The notes beneath the pieces are model-generated. The model searched no databases. It worked only from the letters and a program-made list of their open reading frames with translations, and had not been told where the DNA came from. From the NCBI RefSeq assembly GCF_021654335.1, contig NZ_AP023423.1, positions 714,001-778,000 on the forward strand: a stretch of DNA of 64,000 bases. The letters are read 5' to 3'. Made by a program: the position numbers and the translations under genes. This document shows, one piece after another, positions 55,064-63,076 of the stretch. The first letter of the stretch is position 1, and every line of letters starts with the position of its first letter. This DNA is from Sideroxyarcus emersonii (GTDB lineage Bacteria; Pseudomonadota; Gammaproteobacteria; Burkholderiales; Gallionellaceae).

Positions 55064-55079
55064 TAGTGGGGGGATAGTG

Positions 55080-56129
55080 ATGAGAGTGAGCATGACAAAA
55101 GCGGTGAGGGCGCTGGTTGTGTGCCTGGCACTATTGCCCGGGCTGGGCTGGGCCGCACAACGCGAATTCAACATGACGATAGACGAGGTCACGATCGAAG
55201 TGGCGCCCGGATTCGTCAACAAGGTGTTTGCCTTCAACGGGCAGGTGCCCGGCCCGCTGATTCACGTCAAGCAGGGGGATGAGGTGACCGTGCATGTGAC
55301 GAACAACACGACTCTGCCTCACACCATGCATTGGCATGGCGTCAACCAGATAGGTTCGTGGCACAACGATGGCGTGCCGGGAATCACGCAGGATGCGATC
55401 CAGCCGGGCGAGTCGTTCACGTACAAGTTCACGGTCGATCGTCCTGGCAGCCTCTGGTATCACTGCCATGTCAATGTCTGGGAGCACGTCGCCACTCGCG
55501 GCATGTGGGGGCCGCTGATCATCGATCCGAAGAATCCGAGCGACCTGGAAAAGAAAGTGACCAAGGACGCGATCCTGATGATGAACACCTGGGAGTCGGC
55601 CTATGCCAATACCTATGGCAAGGGCGGCGCGCCGCAGGATGTCTCGGATTATTTTTCCGTCAATGCCAAATCGTTCCCGTATACGCAACCGATCCGCGTG
55701 AAGAAAGGCGATGTGCTCAGGTTGCGCTTCTTTGGCGCGGGAGACGAATTCCATGAGATGCACATGCATGGACACGACATGCTGATCACGCACAAGGATG
55801 GCTATCCGCTGGCACACCCGTATTACGTGGACACCATCTCTGTCGGCCCCGGCGAACGCTACGACGCCATCGTCGAAATGAAGAATCCCGGACTATTCAT
55901 CATGCATGACCATGTCGACAAGCACATGACGAACAACGGCGCCATGCTGGGTGGCCCGGTGACCGTGTTCGAATATGAAGGAATCAAGTTCGATCCGTTC
56001 TATGCGTGGAAAGACAAGGTCTATGACCCGAATTTCTTCTACAGCGAATCGCTGGCGCAGGGATATGGATTATTCAACAACCCGACTTTCCAGGGAAAGC
56101 CGATTGAACAAGCCAGAAGGCGGAGGTGA
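55080..56129 (+). CDS. ncgA: Two-domain multicopper oxidase, NcgA-like
   Basis: A 349-residue periplasmic protein with signal peptide (MRVSMTKAVRALVVCLALLPGLGWAA). Copper motifs: HTMHWHG near residue 80, WYHCHVNVWEHVATRGM near 125 (type 1 copper His-Cys-His-Met plus trinuclear histidines), EMHMHGHDM and MHDHVDKHM near the C-terminus. Type 1 copper lies in the first domain, the class that makes trimers like NirK. Position before two cytochromes and NirK matches ncgA of Nitrosomonas. The frame opens at 54918, but the signal peptide and GGGGGGAT at 55068-55075 support ATG 55080. Confidence 0.85.
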   Translation: MRVSMTKAVRALVVCLALLPGLGWAAQREFNMTIDEVTIEVAPGFVNKVFAFNGQVPGPLIHVKQGDEVTVHVTNNTTLPHTMHWHGVNQIGSWHNDGVPGITQDAIQPGESFTYKFTVDRPGSLWYHCHVNVWEHVATRGMWGPLIIDPKNPSDLEKKVTKDAILMMNTWESAYANTYGKGGAPQDVSDYFSVNAKSFPYTQPIRVKKGDVLRLRFFGAGDEFHEMHMHGHDMLITHKDGYPLAHPYYVDTISVGPGERYDAIVEMKNPGLFIMHDHVDKHMTNNGAMLGGPVTVFEYEGIKFDPFYAWKDKVYDPNFFYSESLAQGYGLFNNPTFQGKPIEQARRRR

Positions 56130-56130
56130 A

Positions 56131-56817
56131 ATGAAAAAGCTGATCGTTATTGCATTGGCCTGTCTTGCGGCACCCGCACTGGCCGCTGATGGGGCGGCGA
56201 TCCTGAAGAAGGACTGCGAGTCTTGCCACAACCTGACCGGACCGGCGCCGCAGACGTTGAAGGAACTGTGGGCCATCAAGGGGCCGAATCTGGCTTACGC
56301 AGGAAACAAATACCGCAAGGAGTGGCTGGTCGGCTGGCTGCAGCAACCGCGGCAGATACGTCCGGCGGGGGAATTCTATGCAAAGCATATCAAGACAGGG
56401 GAGAAGCACGATGTCGTCGATGAATCGACCATCAAGCCCCATATGGCCCTGCCGGCTCCCGATGCAGCAGCAGTCGCTGCAGAGCTGATGAAACTGAAAC
56501 AGCACGACGACCTGATCGCGAAAGAGAAGATCGAACCGGGAACCGGCTCAAAGATGATGGGCGAAATGATGTTCGACAAGTTCCTGGGATGTTCCGCCTG
56601 CCATCGGATCGAGCCTGATTTCGGCGGCCTGTCCGGCCCCGAGGTTTATACCGCCGCCAAGCGTCTGCAGCCGGAATTCATCGCCAGTTTCATCCGCAAC
56701 CCGCAGGTCTGGGAGCCCAAGACCTGGATGCCGAACAAGCATGTGTCGGATGCGAATATCCAGAAACTGGGCTACTACTTTGAAGCGATAGCGACGGAGA
56801 ACGGAAATGCCAAATAA
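56131..56817 (+). CDS. ncgB: Diheme cytochrome c, NcgB-like
   Basis: A 228-residue periplasmic protein with signal peptide (MKKLIVIALACLAAPALA). Two heme c attachment motifs are seen: CESCH near residue 31 and CSACH near 155. Likely axial methionines lie in KPHMALP and KTWMPN. It starts one base after the MCO stop, behind CGGAGG. Likely carries electrons between the MCO, NcgC and NirK. Confidence 0.88.
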   Translation: MKKLIVIALACLAAPALAADGAAILKKDCESCHNLTGPAPQTLKELWAIKGPNLAYAGNKYRKEWLVGWLQQPRQIRPAGEFYAKHIKTGEKHDVVDESTIKPHMALPAPDAAAVAAELMKLKQHDDLIAKEKIEPGTGSKMMGEMMFDKFLGCSACHRIEPDFGGLSGPEVYTAAKRLQPEFIASFIRNPQVWEPKTWMPNKHVSDANIQKLGYYFEAIATENGNAK

Positions 56818-57163
56818 CACGATCCTATTCATTCTGGCGGCACTGCTGTTTTCCGCACCTGCCGTCGCCAAGGAAAGCGCTGCCGACAACTACGGCACCT
56901 ATTGCGTTCAATGTCACGGCCTCAAAGGTAACGGGAACGGCATCAACGTGCGTGACATGGAAGTGCAGCCGCGCGATCACACCGATGCCAAGGCGATGTC
57001 GGCGCGCTCGGATGAGACCCTGTTCAAGGTGGTCAAGGAGGGAGGGCCGTCGATAGACAAGTCCATCCTGATGCCGCCATGGGGAGACACCTTCAGCGAC
57101 GAGGAGATCCGCGATCTGGTCCAGCACTTGCGCATGTTGTGCAAATGCAAGTTTGGTTCGTGA
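56807..57163 (+). CDS. ncgC: Monoheme cytochrome c, NcgC-like
   Basis: A 118-residue protein with signal peptide (NTILFILAALLFSAPAVA) and one CVQCH heme motif near residue 33, with a probable axial methionine in ILMPPWGDTFSD. It overlaps the diheme gene by 11 bases. The C-terminus has two further cysteines (LCKCKFGS), which is unusual for this kind of cytochrome. Confidence 0.88.
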   Translation: MPNNTILFILAALLFSAPAVAKESAADNYGTYCVQCHGLKGNGNGINVRDMEVQPRDHTDAKAMSARSDETLFKVVKEGGPSIDKSILMPPWGDTFSDEEIRDLVQHLRMLCKCKFGS

Positions 57164-57186
57164 CAGGAGTTGAAGAGCGGCAAGGA

Positions 57187-57260
57187 TTCAGGGGAAAGCA
57201 AAAGAAGCAGAAGGAGGAGGAGAGGAAGCAGTAACAGCAGTAGAGGAGGCAATGGCAAGT
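57187..57260 (+). other. Purine-rich tract between ncgC and nirK
   Basis: A stretch of mostly A and G with many AGAAG, GGAGG and GCAG(T/A) units in the 137-base gap. Several Shine-Dalgarno-like GGAGG sequences occur without ORFs. It has no hairpin or T-run. Confidence 0.6.
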
Positions 57261-57300
57261 GAGTAGTTGTGTTTAACGTAGATAAACAGGGAGAGCATGA

Positions 57301-58263
57301 ATGAAAAAAATGAAGAAAGTGACTTGTGTGGCGTTTGCCGCGGCAGCCTTGCTTTCGACGTCGGGGGCGTTTGCCAAAACCGTCGAAATCACGATGACGG
57401 CCAGGGAAGTTGACGTTGCGACCAATGGCAAGGCGGTCGGCGGGGCAGACACCATGGCGGCGTGGACGTTCGATGGCACCATCCCGGGTAAACCGGTGCG
57501 GGTGAACGAGGGTGATACGGTGGACTTCACCCTGATCAACCCCCCGGAGAACAAGAACTCGCACGCGATGGATTTTCACGCTGCGCAAGTGAACGTCCTG
57601 GATGAGTTCGCACCCGTCAAACCCGGCGAGCAGAAGCATTTCAAATTCGAAGCCAAGGTTCCCGGCGTGTTCATGTATCACTGCGGCGCAAGCCCGATGG
57701 TGCAGCATATCGCACGCGGCATGTACGGTGTGATCATCGTCGAGCCCAAGGACAGGAAGAACTATCCGAAAGCGGATCGCGAATATGTGCTGGTACAGCA
57801 GGAGTATTTTCCGGATGTGGAGAACTACGGCGCCATGCTGAACGACGCCAATGCGTGGAAGGGGTCGCTGATCAACGGCAAGGTCCTGCACTACGATCCG
57901 GTACATGACCCGAACGGCGGTCACGACGTGCTGGAGGCACTGCCGGGCGAGCGTGTGCGTATCTTCTTCCTGAACGCCAACGTCAACCTGCCGGTTGCAT
58001 TGCACCCGATCGCCAGCATCTGGGATCGCGTGTACATCAACGGCAATCCGAAGAATACGCTGTATGGCATCCAGACCTACAACGTGGCAGTGGCCGAAGC
58101 CGACACTTTCGACATCGTCACGCCGAAGGACAAGGATGTGGCGGGAATCGCGATCGTCGACCATTCGATGAATGCGGCCCTGCGCGGTGCGATCACTGTA
58201 CTGGTGAGCAAGAAAGACGCCGATCCGAAGAAGGGTCACGGCGAGCAGATCATCCTCAAGTAG
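57301..58263 (+). CDS. nirK: Copper-containing nitrite reductase
   Basis: A 320-residue periplasmic protein with signal peptide (MKKMKKVTCVAFAAAALLSTSGAFA). Two cupredoxin domains. Type 1 copper ligands are the histidine in HAMDFHAAQ or its neighbour, and YHCGASPMVQHIARGM. Type 2 site: DFHAA, YHC and LHPIASIW. The catalytic aspartate of the HxxDFHAA motif is kept. It reduces nitrite to NO. Operon with ncgABC as in Nitrosomonas. AGGGAG is seven bases before ATG 57301, and a strong terminator follows. Confidence 0.93.
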   Translation: MKKMKKVTCVAFAAAALLSTSGAFAKTVEITMTAREVDVATNGKAVGGADTMAAWTFDGTIPGKPVRVNEGDTVDFTLINPPENKNSHAMDFHAAQVNVLDEFAPVKPGEQKHFKFEAKVPGVFMYHCGASPMVQHIARGMYGVIIVEPKDRKNYPKADREYVLVQQEYFPDVENYGAMLNDANAWKGSLINGKVLHYDPVHDPNGGHDVLEALPGERVRIFFLNANVNLPVALHPIASIWDRVYINGNPKNTLYGIQTYNVAVAEADTFDIVTPKDKDVAGIAIVDHSMNAALRGAITVLVSKKDADPKKGHGEQIILK

Positions 58264-58274
58264 TTGTGGGCTTT

Positions 58275-58301
58275 GGGGGAGGCCAATCCTCCCCCTTTTT
58301 T
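58275..58301 (+). terminator. Rho-independent terminator after nirK
   Basis: GGGGGAGG (58275-58282) pairs with CCTCCCCC (58288-58295), followed by six T. It lies only 18 bases before the next start codon. Confidence 0.92.
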
Positions 58302-58318
58302 ATTCAGGAATCGCCAGC

Positions 58319-59587
58319 ATGAGCAGGAAGCAGGTCACCAGTGTCGTTTTGATTGCCGCGATCCTGCTGGTGTCATTTTTTCTCGCTCGTCCATTGATTG
58401 CACATCCGGACGCAGCGAAACGTGCAGAAGCACTACCCCAGATCAATAACATGGGGCCCGACAAATACTGGGTCTGCCCCATGCATCCGGAAATCACGCA
58501 AGACCATCCGGGCGTCTGCCCGATCTGCGGGATGAAGCTGGTTGAATCCGGCACCGCCGAAATGCACGCGCATGGCATCCGGGTCGACAGCGCCATCGAG
58601 CAGCGTCTCGGCGTCCGGCTGGCCCGCAGCAGACAAGAGACGGTTGCGCAGCCCATCGAGACTTACGGCAACGTGGTCGTTGCCGAGAATCAGGCGTTTT
58701 CCGTGCAGCCGAAGTACGAAGGCTGGATCAAGAAGCTGTATGTCCATGCCGTAGGTGAAGAGGTCAGGGCCGGACAGGTCCTGTACGATTTCTATTCGCC
58801 CGACCTGGTCGCGCGGCAGCGCACGTACCTGAGTTCCATCGAGCGCAGGAAGCAGTTGCTGGAAACCATCCAGACCACACCGGATACCGAAAACGATTAT
58901 GTGATGGAAATGGCGATGGATGCCGCCAATGACAGGGCCAAGCTGCACCAGGAAGAAGGTGTCAGCGTCGAGAGCATCCGTACCATCGAGGAAAAGAAGC
59001 AGGCCAGCGATGTGGTGCAGATCGTGGCCGCGCGTTCGGGCGTGGTCAGTCAGGTCAATGTCAGGGAAGGCAGCTATGTCATGCCGTCGAATCCGTTGCT
59101 GGTGCTGGCCGATGTATCCCGGGTGTGGGTGGAGATCGCGCTCTACCCGGACCAGGCCGGGCAGGTGAAGCGCGGCGACAGCGTGGTCATCCGCGACGCG
59201 AACGGGCAGGAGACACATGCCCGCCTGAGTTTCATCAATCCCTTGTCGAACAACAACAAGGTGATTGCCAGGGCAGTGCTGGACAATGCGAACCGGCATT
59301 ATCGCCCCGGCACTTTCGTCGATGTCACCATCCTGACCCGGCCGCACCAAGCGCTGGTGGTACCGCGCTCGGCTGTACTGTATACCGGCCGGGGGAACGT
59401 CGTGATGCTGTCACGGGGCGAGGGGCATTTCCTGCCTGTCGCCGTCACGACCGGCGTGGAGAGCGGCGACCGGGTGGAGATCCTGGATGGCTTGCAGGAA
59501 GGCGCCGAAGTCGTGGTCAATGGCCAGTTTCTGCTGGATTCGGCGGCTTCGCTGAGTGCCGCGTCCGAACGCATGCATGGTCACTGA
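58319..59587 (+). CDS. cusB: RND efflux periplasmic adaptor, CusB-like
   Basis: A 422-residue membrane-fusion protein. An N-terminal anchor (TSVVLIAAILLVSFFLARP) is followed by a heavy-metal binding domain (YWVCPMHPEITQDHPGVCPICGMKL) with the paired CPMHP and CPICGM motifs. The barrel/lipoyl parts follow (FSVQPKYEGWIKKLYVHAVGEEVRAGQ). It bridges CusA to an outer-membrane channel. A likely start ATG is 58319 with CAGGA upstream. The nirK terminator lies just before it. Confidence 0.92.
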   Translation: MSRKQVTSVVLIAAILLVSFFLARPLIAHPDAAKRAEALPQINNMGPDKYWVCPMHPEITQDHPGVCPICGMKLVESGTAEMHAHGIRVDSAIEQRLGVRLARSRQETVAQPIETYGNVVVAENQAFSVQPKYEGWIKKLYVHAVGEEVRAGQVLYDFYSPDLVARQRTYLSSIERRKQLLETIQTTPDTENDYVMEMAMDAANDRAKLHQEEGVSVESIRTIEEKKQASDVVQIVAARSGVVSQVNVREGSYVMPSNPLLVLADVSRVWVEIALYPDQAGQVKRGDSVVIRDANGQETHARLSFINPLSNNNKVIARAVLDNANRHYRPGTFVDVTILTRPHQALVVPRSAVLYTGRGNVVMLSRGEGHFLPVAVTTGVESGDRVEILDGLQEGAEVVVNGQFLLDSAASLSAASERMHGH

Positions 59588-59589
59588 AG

Positions 59590-62500
59590 ATGATCCGGCG
59601 CATCATAGATTGGTCCATCGATAACCGCCTGCTGGTTTTGGCGCTCGCGTTTCTGCTTGCCATCGCCGGCATCCGCGCGACGCAGCGGATGACACTGGAT
59701 GCGATCCCCGATCTGTCCGATGTGCAGGTCATCGTCAAGACGCCCTATCCGGGGCAAGCGCCGGAAGTGGTCGAGGACCAGGTCACCTATCCGCTCACTT
59801 CCGCACTGTTATCTGTGCCGGGATCGACCGCCGTACGCGGTTTTTCGATGTATGGCGAATCCTATCTCTATGTCCTGTTCAGGGAGGGTACCGATCCTTA
59901 CTGGGCCCGTTCACGGGTGCTGGAGTACCTGGATCAGGCTGCAGCCCGCTTGCCCAAAGGGGTGGTGCCAACGCTCGGGCCGGATGCCTCCGGTGTCGGC
60001 TGGATATTCGAGTATGCGCTGGTGGATCGCGGTCATCGATACGATGCCGACCAGCTGCGGGCGGTGCAGGATTTTTTCCTGAAATACGAATTGCAAAGCC
60101 TGCCCGGTGTGGCTGAGGTGGCGACGGTCGGCGGCATGGCCAGGCAGTTCCAGATCGAAGTCGATCCCGACCGTCTGGCCGCATACCGGATCACGTTGCA
60201 GCAAGTAGCGGAGGCGGTCAGGGCCAACAATTCCGCCAGCGGAGGCGCGGTGATGGAGCTCGGGCGCACCGAATTCATGGTGCGCTCAAAGAACTACCTG
60301 AAGGATCTCGATGATATACGCAGCATTCCGCTGGCCGTGGACGATCGGGGTATACCGGTGCGCCTGCAGGATGTCGCGCATATCGGCACCGGTCCGGCAC
60401 CGCGCCGGGGGGTTGCCGACCTGGACGGGATGGGCGAGGCAGTCGGCGGCATCGTGGTGATGCGCCATAACCAGAATGCCCTGGAAACGGTGAATGCGGT
60501 CAAGCAGCGTTTACAGGAGATCCGCTCCGGGCTGCCCGAAGGCGTCGAACTGGTGGTGACCTATGACCGCTCCGGGCTGATCCTCGATGCAGTGCATACC
60601 CTGCAAGGAAAATTGATCGAGGAGTCACTGGCCGTGGCGCTGGTGTGCCTGCTGTTCCTGTTCCACATGCGCTCGGCGCTGGTCGCCGTGGTGACCCTGC
60701 CGCTGGGCATTCTGGTCGCCTTCATCATCATGCAGGCGCAGGGGGTGACGGCCAACGTGATGTCGCTGGGCGGCATCGCCATCGCTATCGGCACGATGGT
60801 GGATGCTGCCATCGTGATGGTCGAAAACATGCACAAACACCTGGAGCGCATGGGAGAGACAGGCAACCGATGGGAAGCGGCGCGGCACAGCGCACGGGAA
60901 GTCGGTCCGGCATTGTTCTTTTCCCTGGCGGTGATCACCGTTTCGTTCATGCCGGTATTCACGCTGACCGGGCAGGAGGGAAAGCTGTTCACCCCGCTGG
61001 TCTATACCAAGACCTATGCAATGGCGGCGGCAGCGATGCTGGCGGTGACTCTGCTGCCGGTGCTGATGGGGTATTTCATTCGCGGCAGAATCGCCGGCGA
61101 ACAGCGCAATCCGCTGAACCGCTTGCTGCAGGCGGGCTACCGCCCGGTGCTGCTCTGGGTGCTGGGCAGGCGCAGGCTCACCCTCGCCCTGGCCGGGGTG
61201 CTGCTGGTATCGGCGTTTTATCCCCTGGGCCGGATCGGCAGCGAATTCATGCCGCCGCTATACGAAGGCGATCTGCTTTACATGCCGACCACGCTGCCCG
61301 GCATCTCGCTGGACGAGGCTGCCAACCTGCTGCAGGTCACCGACCGCATCATCAAATCCATGCCAGAGGTGGCGCGCGTGTACGGCAAGGCCGGACGTGC
61401 GGATACGGCGACCGATCCGGCGCCGTTGTCGATGTTCGAGACCACCATCCTGCTCAAGCCGAAGAGCCAGTGGCCTGAGGGCGAGAGCGTCGAAGACCTG
61501 GTGGCCAAACTGGATCGCGAAGTCCGGCTGCCCGGATTGACCAATTCATGGGGCTATCCCATCCGCACCCGCATCGACATGCTGGCGACCGGCATACGCA
61601 CTCCGCTCGGCATCAAGATCACCGGGCCGGATCTGCGCGGGATCGCTGAGCTGGGGGGCGCGATCGAAGCTGCATTGAGGAAAGTTCCAGGCACCCAGGA
61701 TGTGTTCGCGGAACGAGTGGTCGGCGGGCATTATCTCGATATCCAGGTCAACCGCTGGAATGCGGCGCGCTACGGGGTGACAGTCGCCGATGTCGAGAAG
61801 ATGGTCCAGGGGGCGATCGGCGGCGAGGACATCGGCACGATGATCGCGGGGCGCGAGCGTTTTTCCATCAACCTGCGCTATCCGCGCGAACTCAGAGGCT
61901 CGCTGGCGAAAGTGGCGGAGAGCAGGGTGACGCTGCCGAGCGGCGAGCAGGTTCCGTTGCGTGAATTGGCGCATTTCGCCATCGAGGACGGGCCGGCAGA
62001 GATCAAGAGCGAAAATGCGCGACTGGCGGGTTATGTCTATCTCAATGTGGCAGGGCGAGATTTGGGTGGGTACGTACGGGAAGCCAGGGAGGCCATCGGG
62101 AAGTCGGTCAGGGTCGGCCCCGGCTATGCGATCACATGGTCCGGGCAATATGAAAATCTGGAACATGCCAGACAGCGTTTGTCCTGGTTGATCCCGTTCA
62201 CCCTCCTGCTGGTGATGTCGCTGCTTTACCTGCATTTCCGGCAATGGGACAAAGTATGGCTGGTGCTGCTGTGCCTGCCGTTCTCGCTGATCGGCGGCGT
62301 CTGGACGGTTTACCTGCTCGGTTACCAATTGTCCGTCGCGGTTGCGGTGGGATTCATCGCGCTGGCGGGCGTCGCTGCCGAATTCGGCGTGGTCATGCTG
62401 CTTTATCTCGATCGTGCCATCGATGCGTTGCGCGAATCGGGGCGCACGATCGACAGCGCGGCCCTGCGCGATGCGGTGATGAGCGGTGCCGTGATGCGCC

Positions 62501-62754
62501 TGCGCCCGAAGATGATGACGGTGTCGGTGATCGTTGCCGGATTGCTGCCGGTTATGTTCAGCGATGCGGTCGGCACCGATGTGATGAAGCGGATCGCGGC
62601 ACCCCTCGTCGGCGGAATGCTCACCGCACCGCTGCTTTCGCTGGTCGTGGTGCCGCTGATCTACCTCGGATGGCAGGAGAAACGGCTGGTTCGTGCCGGC
62701 CAGTCGGATTCGGACAGTACGATTCTTAACCAAGTGAAAGGAGACGCAACATGA
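59590..62754 (+). CDS. cusA: Heavy-metal RND efflux pump, CusA-like
   Basis: A 1054-residue inner-membrane proton antiporter with twelve membrane spans and two large periplasmic loops. Conserved heavy-metal RND motifs: IPDLSDVQVIVKTPYPGQAPEVVEDQ, in pieces, GGIAIAIGTMVDAAIVMVEN and FALAGVAAEFGVVML. Met residues in APLSMFETTI and RIDMLATGI correspond to the methionine site in Cu/Ag pumps. It starts two bases after cusB. The long frame to 59125 is ignored, as the family start is MIRRIIDWSIDNRLLVL. Confidence 0.95.
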   Translation: MIRRIIDWSIDNRLLVLALAFLLAIAGIRATQRMTLDAIPDLSDVQVIVKTPYPGQAPEVVEDQVTYPLTSALLSVPGSTAVRGFSMYGESYLYVLFREGTDPYWARSRVLEYLDQAAARLPKGVVPTLGPDASGVGWIFEYALVDRGHRYDADQLRAVQDFFLKYELQSLPGVAEVATVGGMARQFQIEVDPDRLAAYRITLQQVAEAVRANNSASGGAVMELGRTEFMVRSKNYLKDLDDIRSIPLAVDDRGIPVRLQDVAHIGTGPAPRRGVADLDGMGEAVGGIVVMRHNQNALETVNAVKQRLQEIRSGLPEGVELVVTYDRSGLILDAVHTLQGKLIEESLAVALVCLLFLFHMRSALVAVVTLPLGILVAFIIMQAQGVTANVMSLGGIAIAIGTMVDAAIVMVENMHKHLERMGETGNRWEAARHSAREVGPALFFSLAVITVSFMPVFTLTGQEGKLFTPLVYTKTYAMAAAAMLAVTLLPVLMGYFIRGRIAGEQRNPLNRLLQAGYRPVLLWVLGRRRLTLALAGVLLVSAFYPLGRIGSEFMPPLYEGDLLYMPTTLPGISLDEAANLLQVTDRIIKSMPEVARVYGKAGRADTATDPAPLSMFETTILLKPKSQWPEGESVEDLVAKLDREVRLPGLTNSWGYPIRTRIDMLATGIRTPLGIKITGPDLRGIAELGGAIEAALRKVPGTQDVFAERVVGGHYLDIQVNRWNAARYGVTVADVEKMVQGAIGGEDIGTMIAGRERFSINLRYPRELRGSLAKVAESRVTLPSGEQVPLRELAHFAIEDGPAEIKSENARLAGYVYLNVAGRDLGGYVREAREAIGKSVRVGPGYAITWSGQYENLEHARQRLSWLIPFTLLLVMSLLYLHFRQWDKVWLVLLCLPFSLIGGVWTVYLLGYQLSVAVAVGFIALAGVAAEFGVVMLLYLDRAIDALRESGRTIDSAALRDAVMSGAVMRLRPKMMTVSVIVAGLLPVMFSDAVGTDVMKRIAAPLVGGMLTAPLLSLVVVPLIYLGWQEKRLVRAGQSDSDSTILNQVKGDAT

Positions 62755-63071
62755 AACAACTGATGATCTTGCTGGCGGCGCTGGCGCTGTTCCCGATGGG
62801 CAATGCATCTGCCCACGATGGCATGGACATGGGGGGGATGAGCACCAGTGCCGATGCCAATAAAGGCGTCGGCGTGGTCGAGGCGGTCGACCGGGAGAAG
62901 GGGACGGTGACGCTGAGCCATGAGCCTATCGCCAGTCTGGGATGGCCGGCCATGACCATGGATTTTGCCGTGGGCGATAAGAAACTCTTCAGCAAACTGG
63001 CGACGGGAAAGAAGGTCGAGTTCCAGTTCGTGAAGCAGCATAACAGCTATGTGGTAACCGGCGTGAAGTGA
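62751..63071 (+). CDS. cusF: Periplasmic copper chaperone, CusF-like
   Basis: A 106-residue protein with signal peptide (MKQLMILLAALALFPMGNASA) and a single OB-type CusF domain. The metal-binding set HEPIASLGWPAMTMDF contains the histidine, tryptophan and two methionines that bind Cu(I)/Ag(I). A histidine/methionine-rich N-terminal stretch (HDGMDMGGMS) comes before it. It overlaps cusA by four bases and feeds the pump. Confidence 0.93.
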   Translation: MKQLMILLAALALFPMGNASAHDGMDMGGMSTSADANKGVGVVEAVDREKGTVTLSHEPIASLGWPAMTMDFAVGDKKLFSKLATGKKVEFQFVKQHNSYVVTGVK

Positions 63072-63076
63072 GCCGC

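Larger units (their letters stand above)
54670..55079. other. 410-base intergenic region upstream of the MCO-nirK cluster
   Basis: Divergent regulatory region without a gene. It holds a perfect -35 TTGACA at 54902-54907 with a weak -10 (TAATTT, 54925-54930), a short tandem repeat at 54974-55000 and an NsrR-like site at 55041-55063. A second promoter possibility (TTGCCC at 55032, TATACC at 55056) overlaps the NsrR site. The rest is AT-rich around 54880-54940. Confidence 0.6.

Noticed and set aside
54918..55079. Upstream in-frame extension of the multicopper oxidase from ATG 54918
   Set aside because: It would put 54 residues before a clear signal peptide, and it covers the tandem repeat and the NsrR-like site.
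59125..59589. N-terminal extension of cusA overlapping cusB
   Set aside because: The extension is the shifted frame of cusB; cusA homology begins at ATG 59590.
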